Shown: piece after piece, positions 1-5,544 of the stretch | Position numbering within the stretch: the first letter of the stretch is position 1 | How the letters are laid out: the number at the start of each line of letters is the position of its first letter | Origin: Gammaproteobacteria bacterium | GTDB lineage: Bacteria; Pseudomonadota; Gammaproteobacteria; Enterobacterales; Alteromonadaceae | Direction of reading: 5' to 3' | NCBI GenBank assembly: GCA_023380515.1 | Contig: JAMCRH010000193.1 | Location: 1 to 5,544 of the forward strand | Length of the DNA: 5,544 bases | Translations under genes and position numbers: made by a program | The notes under the pieces: model-generated | Told to the model about the DNA's origin: nothing | The model's database searches: none | Seen by the model: only the letters and a program-made list of their open reading frames with translations

Positions 1-1299
1 CTTCTTCCAGAACGCCTCAGCCCAAATCTTGATCATCGAGTACATGGTCAACATACCCACCAGTAACGCGATACCTGTCACCACCCAAGCTTCTGCTTCT
101 ACACCAGCACGAATGATGATGAACTTAGCAAAGAAGCCTGAAAGTGGCGGAATACCTGCAAGTGACAATGCCGGAATCAAGAACAGAATGCTTAAAAACG
201 GCTTTGATTTATACAGCCCACCGAGCTTTTTCAAGTCGTAAGTACCGAGTAATCGATGCGCGATACCACTAATCAAGAACAAGTTCGTCTTCACAATAAT
301 GTGGTGCATGATATAGAACACACCACCAATCAGCGCGAGCGGCGTGAATAACGCTAAGCCGAGCAGCATGTAGCCTATCTGGCTGACAATGTGGAACGAC
401 AAAATACGCCGGAATTCAAACTGTGCCGCTGCACCTAATACCCCAGTCAACATGGTACCAGCCGCTATCCACAGCAGAATTTGGTGGGTAAATTCAGGGT
501 TCTCGTTGAAGATTAACGTGAACACCCGGAACAACGCGTAGACACCCACTTTGGTGAGTAGGCCAGCAAATAATGCAGATACCGCGACTGGACCTGTGTG
601 ATAAGACGCAGGTAGCCAGAAAAATAACGGGAATGCCGCCGCTTTAATACCGAAGGCGACTAAGAACATCACGGCGATAACATCGACCAAGCCATCATTT
701 TCGGTGCTGCCGAGCTTGACCGCAATATCCGCCATATTCAAGCTGCCGACGACACCGTAAGTTAAGCCGATAGCACTTAAGAATATCGCAGATGAAAGCA
801 AGTTCAGCGTCACATACTTGACCGCACCTTCCATTTGCGCGCGCTCGCCACCAAGAATTAACAGCGCGAATGACGCAATCAGCATGACTTCAAACCACAC
901 GTAGAGGTTGAAGATATCGCCAGTCAAAAATGAGCCTGCAACACCCGCTAATAGCAAATGCATTAACGGGTAATAGCCAAACTTTTCATGCGCAGGCGAC
1001 GCTGAAGCCAATGAATAGATAGCAATCGCCAGTGCCATCATGCCGGTCAAAACCACCATGATAGCCGCTAACATGTCGGCCACTAAAGTAATGCCGTAAG
1101 GCGCCTCCCAGTTGCCCATGTACATCACTACATGGCCTTGTTGATAGACACTGATTAACAGCCAAATACTAGCCGCTAATAGGGCACTGCTGCCGACAAT
1201 CGATAGAATGCGCTGCGCCAAGTTGCTGCGCCACAAAGCGACACACAGAGTACCCGTGAGCAGCGGAATAACGATAGGTAATGCAACTTCTAAACTCAC
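1..1299 (-). CDS. mrpD: Na+/H+ antiporter subunit D (MrpD/MnhD), C-terminus cut by window edge
   Basis: This is a proton-conducting membrane subunit of the Mrp antiporter, homologous to the NuoL/M/N antiporter-like subunits of complex I. I translated 433 codons by hand with no stop; family members are about 490-500 residues, so roughly the last 60 lie beyond the left edge. The GTG start is chosen because it overlaps the mrpC stop as GTGA and has AAGGA (1309-1313) 9 bases upstream. The protein is almost entirely hydrophobic helices. The TM5 motif [10 protein letters not shown] carries Glu137 and the TM7 motif [15 protein letters not shown] carries Lys219, matching the essential Glu137/Lys219 that I recall for Bacillus MrpD. 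Further conserved residues are Lys250 (LLTKVG), His303 ([12 protein letters not shown]), Lys337 (HHIIVKTN), the [11 protein letters not shown] motif (382-392) and Lys424. It is fourth in the operon. NuoN or MrpA would be the alternatives, but gene order and residue numbering support MrpD. Confidence 0.96.
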   Translation of the reverse strand, partial: MSLEVALPIVIPLLTGTLCVALWRSNLAQRILSIVGSSALLAASIWLLISVYQQGHVVMYMGNWEAPYGITLVADMLAAIMVVLTGMMALAIAIYSLASASPAHEKFGYYPLMHLLLAGVAGSFLTGDIFNLYVWFEVMLIASFALLILGGERAQMEGAVKYVTLNLLSSAIFLSAIGLTYGVVGSLNMADIAVKLGSTENDGLVDVIAVMFLVAFGIKAAAFPLFFWLPASYHTGPVAVSALFAGLLTKVGVYALFRVFTLIFNENPEFTHQILLWIAAGTMLTGVLGAAAQFEFRRILSFHIVSQIGYMLLGLALFTPLALIGGVFYIMHHIIVKTNLFLISGIAHRLLGTYDLKKLGGLYKSKPFLSILFLIPALSLAGIPPLSGFFAKFIIIRAGVEAEAWVVTGIALLVGMLTMYSMIKIWAEAFWKK

Positions 1300-1643
1300 G
1301 TGTCGGTATCCTTCATCTGGTCAAGATTATCGGTATGCAAAATGTTGTATGCGCGGTGGATAAGCACCACGGCGAAGGCAAGTACACCAAATGCAATTAC
1401 GATAGCGGTCAAAATCAATGCTTGCGGTAGCGGGTCAGCGATGGGGCCGTCAGGCATAAGCGCACCTTCTGCAATCAGCGGTGGTGCACCTGGCGTCAGG
1501 CCTGCGGATGTGAATATCAGCAGATTCGCTGCATTCGACAGTAGCATCAAGCCGATAACCAGCTTAACGATACTGCGTCGGAGCATCATATAAATAGCTG
1601 CAGCATATAAAAGGCCTACAGCGATGGCCAAAAGGGGTTCCAT
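1296..1643 (-). CDS. mrpC: Na+/H+ antiporter subunit C (MrpC/MnhC), NuoK-like
   Basis: This is a small integral membrane subunit (115 residues) of the Mrp antiporter, related to NuoK of complex I. The length is normal for the family; Bacillus MrpC is about 113. Three hydrophobic segments are visible at about 3-21, 26-46 and 74-97. Family-typical motifs are [15 protein letters not shown] (27-41) and [17 protein letters not shown] (70-86), the latter preceded by a Pro/Gly-rich loop. The C-terminus is short and polar. The ATG is preceded by AAGGAG (1649-1654) at 5 bases, the strongest Shine-Dalgarno site in the window. It follows mrpB by 13 bases, and its TGA overlaps the mrpD GTG, so mrpD is probably translated by coupling. 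It has no catalytic role of its own; the family is needed for assembly and activity of the hetero-oligomeric complex. Confidence 0.96.
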   Translation of the reverse strand: MEPLLAIAVGLLYAAAIYMMLRRSIVKLVIGLMLLSNAANLLIFTSAGLTPGAPPLIAEGALMPDGPIADPLPQALILTAIVIAFGVLAFAVVLIHRAYNILHTDNLDQMKDTDT

Positions 1644-1656
1644 TCTCTCTCCTTGG

Positions 1657-2088
1657 TTAGTGCTCTTCTGTTTCAGTCAGTGCAATAAGCATCAGCATGA
1701 CTGAACCAAAGACAGTGAAGTAAACACCGATATCAAAAATCAGTGGCGTATTCATTTTCAGGTAGCCGCCGCCCGGTAGCGGAATGTCCCACCACTGTGC
1801 GGTGAGTAGTGGTTCACCTGCTAATAGCGCAGGGAAGATAGATACCATACCGAAAATCAGCCCGACACCAATCAGGTTGCGTGGGTCAACCCGCATCAGA
1901 TCGCGCGTGACCGTGGCACCGAAGGTGAACAGGTAAAGTGCAAATGCACCTGAAGCGACCAGCCCAGCGATAAAACCGCCGCCAGGTTCATCATGCCCGC
2001 GCAGGAGCAAAAATATAGAAAATACCAGCTGTAGCGGCACCAAATAACGTGCCGCGACATGCAAAATGAGCGTACCAGGTTTCATCAT
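1657..2088 (-). CDS. mrpB: Na+/H+ antiporter subunit B (MrpB/MnhB)
   Basis: This is a stand-alone MrpB membrane subunit of 143 residues. The diagnostic motif [14 protein letters not shown] lies at 30-43, right after a first hydrophobic helix (about 14-29). Further helices fall at about 41-58, 72-90 and 117-138, the last in the segment [15 protein letters not shown] (114-128, Asp119 inside the membrane). The C-terminus is acidic (ETEEH). The first ATG (2086-2088) overlaps the mrpA stop as ATGA, and AAAGGAG (2099-2105) lies 10 bases upstream inside mrpA. A second in-frame ATG follows at once (2083-2085), but its spacing of 13 is poorer. In many Gram-negative Mrp systems this domain is fused to MrpA as one MrpAB chain; here it is separate. 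Its exact role is unsettled, but it is required for the assembled antiporter. Confidence 0.96.
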   Translation of the reverse strand: MMKPGTLILHVAARYLVPLQLVFSIFLLLRGHDEPGGGFIAGLVASGAFALYLFTFGATVTRDLMRVDPRNLIGVGLIFGMVSIFPALLAGEPLLTAQWWDIPLPGGGYLKMNTPLIFDIGVYFTVFGSVMLMLIALTETEEH

Positions 2089-4769
2089 TGCTTAGGCGCT
2101 CCTTTCTTTGGATCAGAGGTGTTTGTAGCTTGAGTATCCGACTCAGGATCATCTGACCCACCGCGTGGTTCATTCATATCAGGGTTAATGTCTTGTTGGT
2201 GCGCCTGACTTTCTTCACTGTAGTCATGCACCCCGTCATGTTGAGCATTCTTCTTGATCATTTTGGGATTGCTGTTCGCTACGTCGGCGCGCGCTTTGCC
2301 TTCTTGCTTGGCAGCGGCATCGACCTCTGGGTCGTGCTCAATATCGGGCACAGCATCAACAATGTTTTGCTCCTCCAGCATGCGCTGGTGAATCTCTTCA
2401 AGTGAATGCACGATGTCTTTTTCTGGCACTCGTTTCGGCGGTAAAATTAACGTACCGGCATAGTGGTTCGAGCCTGGTGCAGTCTTCGGATTGAATTTAA
2501 TCATCGCGTAGACACCCATAGCTGCCAGTGCAAGTACAAAGATTTCACCGAGAGTATCAAGCGCCCGGTAGTCAACCAAAATAACGTTCACAATATTGCG
2601 ACCATGGGCTTCAGGCACCGAGTTCGCAATCATGAAGTCTGAAATAGGGGTGAAGTCTTGAACTTCTATCGTCACCATAATCAGTAAGGTCATCAGGCCG
2701 CCAGTCAGGATAGCCACAAATGCGTCACTGATGCGGTCGGACGTGGACGAGATATTGGCAAATGATGGCAAGCGGAAAAGCACTAATACCAGCAAAATGA
2801 CCGTCAAGGTTTCCACCAGGATTTGAGTAATACCAAGGTCTGGCGCCGAGAATAAAATGAAGATCATTGCCACCGAGAAGCCGACAGCTCCCATGTAGGC
2901 TACGGCACCTAAGCGTGAGTGAGTTAACACTGCAGCGGCGGCGCCGGCGACCAGCATCGCAACGGCGAACACTTCGTAGAACGATACGTTCAAGTCGAAG
3001 TTCCAGTGCACCTGATAGCGAGCGAATAAGGTGTAACCGGTAATCGCGATAAAGCTCACAATGATCAGGCGCAGATAGTTACGCATCGAGCCATTTTGTA
3101 ACAGACGCGTTTGCCATTCCGCCGTAAACACTAACCCGTCCATGAACTTGAAATAGCCGCTCTCAGGGCCACGCGCAATCACAGGGTCAAGCTTACGCAA
3201 CTGGGTGTAAACTTTGTCCCAGTTTTTAAATAACAAGAAGCCCAATCCAATGCTGACCAAAGAAATAATCAGCGCGGCGTTAATGCCATGCCAAAGAGAC
3301 AGATAGCCGTCAATTTCGCCACCGGCAACCGCATAGGTCGCTGGCAAGGTGAAGTAGCTGCCTGCTAAACCGGGTAACAACCCAGCCAATAACGACAGCA
3401 CAACCAAGATGACAGGGCCTATCAGCATGCCAGTTGGCGCTTCGTGAATATCATCGGCGTTCTTAGCGGCTTTAAATTCACCAAAAAACGGGCGAATAGC
3501 GACCAGGCCAGCGACACACACAACAAAAATCGACGACAGTATTACCATGCCCAAAATAACAACGTTGAACATGTTCTCAAGTACGGACTCGAGCAAGAGT
3601 TCTTTGGCCACAAAGCCGAACAATGGGGGAATACCCGCCAAGGACAATGCTGCGATGATGGTACAAGCAGCGGTCACCGGAAGCTTTTTACGCAGGCCGC
3701 CTAGTTCGCGCACATCACGTGTGCCTGCCTCATGGTCGACAGAGCCTGCCAGCATGAACAGCGCGCCCTTGTATAGCGAGTGCGCAAGTAAATAGGCGGC
3801 AAAGCCGATCATGGCTAACTCTGTGCCAATGCCGAGCAGTAAGGTTAAGGTACCCAGTGCCATTAAGGTTGAGTACGCGAGTAGCTTTTTCAGGTCCGTA
3901 TTGCGCAGTGCTAAGAATGCGCCGGTCAGCATGGTAAAGGCACCCACGCTGGTCAATACAGTCACCCACAACTCGGTACCGCCTAGCTCAGGCTGTAACC
4001 GCGCAAGCAGATAAATACCAGCTTTTACCATGGTCGCCGAGTGCAAGTAGGCACTCACCGGTGTCGGTGCAGCCATGGCATTGGGCAACCAAAAATGGAA
4101 TGGGAATTGGGCTGATTTGGTGAATGCGCCAAGTAGCAAACACACCATCATGCCGGTGTACCACGGGTGCTCGGTAAGGACTTCTGAGCTATTGAAAATT
4201 TCTTGGAGTGAGTAACTACCGCCTACTGTGGCTAGCATAATCAAGCCAGCGAGCAGGGCCAGACCACCACCAACGGTGACTATCAAACCTTGCAAAGCCG
4301 CTTTACGTGCATCCGCACTTTGGTGATTAAACCCGATCAGCATGTAAGAGGTGATACTGGTTAATTCCCAAAATACGAACAGGGTAATCAGGTTATCTGC
4401 CAGCACCAGGCCCAGCATCGAGGCCATGAATGACAGCAAAATGACTAAAAAGCGATTTAGGTTTTCATGACCTTTCAGGTACGCGCCTGCGTACAGCACA
4501 ATAAATGTACCGATACCGCAAATCAGTAGCGCAAACAGCAACGATAGGCCGTCTAACACCATGTCAAAGGAAATGCCCAGGCCGGGAATCCACTGATAGG
4601 CATGAACTATGGTTTCGCCACTTGCTACCGCAGGAATATGGCTTGCGAACCATAGGGTTAAGGTAGCAGGCACGAGAGCCAGCAGGGTGCTAGTGCGCCC
4701 CTGTAATTTTGGATATAGCCACGGCGTCAAGGCAGCGGCAATGAAAATGACCAGTACGGCTAATTGCAT
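2085..4769 (-). CDS. mrpA: Na+/H+ antiporter subunit A (MrpA/MnhA) with long polar C-terminal tail
   Basis: This is the largest subunit of the Mrp Na+/H+ antiporter. Residues 1 to about 510 form the NuoL-like channel domain. Glu135 (FVFWELTSITSYM) and Lys218 (FTKSAQFPFHFWLP) form the proton-path pair; Lys249 (ATMVKAGIYLL), Lys294/295 (DLKKLLAYST), Lys334 (HSLYKGALFML) and GIPPLFGFVAKE (379-390) are also intact. Residues about 568-760 form the MrpA C-terminal (MbhD/MbhE-like) membrane part, with SAPDLGITQILVETLTVI (641-658, Asp644, Glu653) and VDYRALDTLGEIFVLA (732-747). After Lys762 comes a polar tail of about 130 residues, rich in Asp, Glu, Gln, His and Lys, with no membrane segment. The total of 894 compares with about 800 in Bacillus. 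The ATG has TAGGA (4776-4780) 6 bases upstream. It is the first gene of the operon and runs into mrpB by a 4-base ATGA overlap. No frameshift or missing key residue is seen. Confidence 0.97.
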   Translation of the reverse strand: MQLAVLVIFIAAALTPWLYPKLQGRTSTLLALVPATLTLWFASHIPAVASGETIVHAYQWIPGLGISFDMVLDGLSLLFALLICGIGTFIVLYAGAYLKGHENLNRFLVILLSFMASMLGLVLADNLITLFVFWELTSITSYMLIGFNHQSADARKAALQGLIVTVGGGLALLAGLIMLATVGGSYSLQEIFNSSEVLTEHPWYTGMMVCLLLGAFTKSAQFPFHFWLPNAMAAPTPVSAYLHSATMVKAGIYLLARLQPELGGTELWVTVLTSVGAFTMLTGAFLALRNTDLKKLLAYSTLMALGTLTLLLGIGTELAMIGFAAYLLAHSLYKGALFMLAGSVDHEAGTRDVRELGGLRKKLPVTAACTIIAALSLAGIPPLFGFVAKELLLESVLENMFNVVILGMVILSSIFVVCVAGLVAIRPFFGEFKAAKNADDIHEAPTGMLIGPVILVVLSLLAGLLPGLAGSYFTLPATYAVAGGEIDGYLSLWHGINAALIISLVSIGLGFLLFKNWDKVYTQLRKLDPVIARGPESGYFKFMDGLVFTAEWQTRLLQNGSMRNYLRLIIVSFIAITGYTLFARYQVHWNFDLNVSFYEVFAVAMLVAGAAAAVLTHSRLGAVAYMGAVGFSVAMIFILFSAPDLGITQILVETLTVILLVLVLFRLPSFANISSTSDRISDAFVAILTGGLMTLLIMVTIEVQDFTPISDFMIANSVPEAHGRNIVNVILVDYRALDTLGEIFVLALAAMGVYAMIKFNPKTAPGSNHYAGTLILPPKRVPEKDIVHSLEEIHQRMLEEQNIVDAVPDIEHDPEVDAAAKQEGKARADVANSNPKMIKKNAQHDGVHDYSEESQAHQQDINPDMNEPRGGSDDPESDTQATNTSDPKKGAPKQ

Positions 4770-4847
4770 GATGAGTCCTAGTCCCAGTTAAAGCTAAAGC
4801 GCAAATTCGAATGAAAACGACAGCTTCAATCACATAAGGTTATTAAC

Positions 4848-4873
4848 TTACCACAGAAAAAAAATCTTGGTAA
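4848..4873. repeat. Imperfect inverted repeat with A/T loop between mrpA and the divergent gene
   Basis: TTACCA (4848-4853) and TGGTAA (4868-4873) are perfect inverse complements. Inside them AGA (4855-4857) pairs with TCT (4865-4867), leaving C4854 unpaired and a 7-base all-A loop (4858-4864; all T on the minus strand). This makes a 9-pair stem with one bulge, lying 78 bases upstream of the mrpA ATG. It does not look like an intrinsic terminator, because the A/T run is in the loop and not after the stem. It could be a protein-binding dyad controlling mrp transcription, or a leader hairpin if the mrp promoter lies farther upstream, or it could be chance in AT-rich DNA. No promoter for mrpA could be placed confidently nearby. 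Confidence 0.45.
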
Positions 4874-4892
4874 AGAGAATGTGAAGATGATG

Positions 4893-4932
4893 ATGCCCCG
4901 CCAATGCTACAAATGTGTGTATAATGCCCCGC
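4893..4932. repeat. 9-base direct repeat spaced 31 bases around the -10 box
   Basis: ATGCCCCGC occurs at 4893-4901 and again at 4924-4932, a period of 31 bases (about three helical turns). With the following bases, 11 of 12 positions match. One copy lies where a -35 region would be, and the other spans the end of the -10 box to the likely transcription start. It may be an operator pair or a coincidence. Confidence 0.4.
4920..4925 (+). promoter_or_regulatory. Sigma70 -10 box (TATAAT) for the DUF3634-like gene
   Basis: A perfect TATAAT is preceded by TGTG, close to an extended -10 element though not in the exact TGn register. No recognisable -35 exists 16-18 bases upstream. The start of transcription would fall near 4932, giving a leader of about 39 bases before the ATG at 4971. 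The bases between the box and that start are GCCCCG, a GC-rich discriminator of the kind associated with ppGpp/DksA-sensitive, growth-rate-controlled promoters. The regulation is inference. Confidence 0.65.
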
Positions 4933-4970
4933 AAATTTTAGTTCAAATTCGTCCCTTTGAGAGCAAAATC

Positions 4971-5291
4971 ATGACAGGTTGGTTGATTATCGCGGGTGTT
5001 GTGTTGGTTATACTGTATTTAGTCCTTTTTGGTTCTAATGCAATTGCCGCTTTTAGTGTTAATAATCAAGGTATTAAAGTTAAAAAGGGGTCTTTCTCCC
5101 CTGCCTTTCTAAATGAAGCGGAACGGGTGTTAAAAGGTGCCAAAGGCGTGGTTAAAGTCGAGCCTGAGCACAACTACATGGTGTTGAAATTCCATGGTCA
5201 ATTTAGTGACCAGCAACGCCAAGCCATGACCAATATTTTTCCACAGGAAAATTATCGGTCCGTTTGCTCAGCTTTTAAGCAGTTCCGCTAA
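4971..5291 (+). CDS. Small single-pass membrane protein, DUF3634-like
   Basis: This is a 106-residue protein of unknown function. A strongly hydrophobic N-terminal helix (about 3-28, starting TGWLIIAGVVLVILYLV) is followed by a soluble domain of about 75 residues. That domain has a short strand-like stretch with alternating basic residues (GIKVKKG, 34-40), a probable helix (SPAFLNEAERVLKGAKG, 43-59), a strand pair (VVKVEP, YMVLKFHG), a second helix (about 79-88) and the ending FPQENYRSVCSAFKQFR. The arrangement resembles DUF3634 proteins of Vibrio/Shewanella-type bacteria, recalled and not searched. The helix is probably an anchor and not a cleaved signal. The frame is open upstream to a GTG at 4881, but that lies before the -10 box at 4920-4925, so the ATG at 4971 is preferred; its ribosome site is weak (GAGAG about 7-9 bases upstream). 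Its TAA overlaps the stop of the convergent dGTPase-like gene by 4 bases. Confidence 0.75.
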   Translation: MTGWLIIAGVVLVILYLVLFGSNAIAAFSVNNQGIKVKKGSFSPAFLNEAERVLKGAKGVVKVEPEHNYMVLKFHGQFSDQQRQAMTNIFPQENYRSVCSAFKQFR

Positions 5292-5544
5292 AATAAACTT
5301 CGGTACATACGTTCGGCGTAATCGTCGGTCATGCCTGCGATGTAATCGCACAAGGCGCGATCGGCGCCAATTTGACCTTGGTTATCGAATGCCTGTTGCC
5401 AACGCTCACGTGTGTTGCGTGGTAGTAAACGGGTTGGTTCTGTATGAAATGCAGCGAACAGGTCGAGCAGCATATGTTGGCTGCGATAGCGCAGTTGCTG
5501 AATTTCAGGTTGGTTAATCACGTATTCGAACACCACCGACGGTG
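5288..5544 (-). CDS. dGTPase-like triphosphohydrolase, C-terminal fragment (cut by window edge)
   Basis: Only the last 84 codons are in the window. The reading frame runs off the right edge, and the first visible residues are PSVVFEYV. The apparent GTG starts at 5531-5536 are internal Val codons, not a real start. The segment has no membrane helix. The features I recognise are a helix with QLRYRSQHMLLDLFAAF, the RLLPRNTRERWQQAF block, and the ending CDYIAGMTDDYAERMYRSLF, which closely matches the C-terminal end of deoxyguanosinetriphosphate triphosphohydrolase(-like) proteins. These hydrolyse dGTP to deoxyguanosine and triphosphate in the cytoplasm. The catalytic HD motifs lie in the part not seen, so activity cannot be judged. 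A related Shewanella protein has been described as an anti-phage dGTPase; whether this one shares that role is unknown. It ends in TAG, overlapping the convergent gene's TAA. Confidence 0.85.
   Translation of the reverse strand, partial: PSVVFEYVINQPEIQQLRYRSQHMLLDLFAAFHTEPTRLLPRNTRERWQQAFDNQGQIGADRALCDYIAGMTDDYAERMYRSLF

Noticed and set aside
1300..1593. 97-codon plus-strand open frame antisense to mrpC.
   Set aside because: It lies wholly inside a well-supported gene, has a biased Ser/Ala/Ile composition typical of an antisense shadow, and has no recognisable domain.
2193..2405. 70-codon plus-strand open frame opposite the MrpA tail.
   Set aside because: I considered it because the tail is unusual, but the reverse frame has no recognisable motif or ribosome site, and the MrpA frame is continuous with clear subunit A.
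3444..4014. Several overlapping plus-strand open frames opposite the MrpA channel domain.
   Set aside because: They lie over the most conserved part of MrpA and look like shadows with no family resemblance.
4805..4812. 8-base palindrome ATTCGAAT upstream of mrpA.
   Set aside because: It is too short to distinguish from chance in AT-rich intergenic DNA without comparison to relatives.
4770..4880. Sigma70 promoter for mrpA on the minus strand.
   Set aside because: Only weak pairs such as TTTACC with TAAGTT at 18 bases were found; none is good enough to annotate.
4881..4970. N-terminal extension of the DUF3634-like gene to a GTG at 4881 (136 residues).
   Set aside because: The extra codons lie across and upstream of the TATAAT box, encode a non-conserved-looking stretch, and would bury the hydrophobic anchor; the ATG at 4971 fits better.
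5531..5536. GTG codons as the start of an 82-residue protein at the right edge.
   Set aside because: The frame stays open to the window edge and the residues match the C-terminal end of a longer family, so these are internal Val codons.

Overview
The window is dominated by the proximal part of an mrp (mnh/pha/sha) operon on the minus strand, which encodes a multisubunit monovalent cation/H+ antiporter. In transcription order the genes are mrpA (894 codons), mrpB (143), mrpC (115) and mrpD (433 codons, cut by the left edge). The first two are joined by an ATGA overlap, mrpB and mrpC by a 13-base gap with a strong Shine-Dalgarno site, and mrpC and mrpD by a GTGA overlap. Subunits E, F and G would be expected beyond the left edge. 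MrpA and MrpD are the two NuoL/M/N-like channel subunits, MrpC resembles NuoK, and MrpB is a small membrane subunit. Together they should exchange cytoplasmic Na+ for external H+, giving salt and alkali tolerance.

Upstream of mrpA is a gap of about 200 bases (4770-4970). It separates the operon from a divergent small gene (4971-5291) for a 106-residue single-pass membrane protein that looks like the DUF3634 family. The gap holds a convincing sigma70 -10 box for the small gene, with a GC-rich discriminator, a 9-base direct repeat and an A/T-rich imperfect hairpin. No mrp promoter could be placed with confidence.

At the right edge, on the minus strand, is the C-terminal end (84 codons) of a dGTPase-like HD-superfamily triphosphohydrolase. 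Its stop codon overlaps that of the small gene tail to tail by 4 bases.

The GC content is moderate, the Mrp set has separate A and B subunits, and a DUF3634-like gene sits beside a dGTPase-like gene. This suggests a marine or halophilic gammaproteobacterium, possibly Alteromonadales (Idiomarina- or Shewanella-like). That placement is an impression from protein families, not a computed assignment. No rRNA, tRNA, mobile element or CRISPR array was seen. Most of the window is ordinary housekeeping and stress physiology. The least ordinary points are the long polar tail on MrpA, the layout of the intergenic region, and the possible anti-phage affiliation of the dGTPase-like protein.
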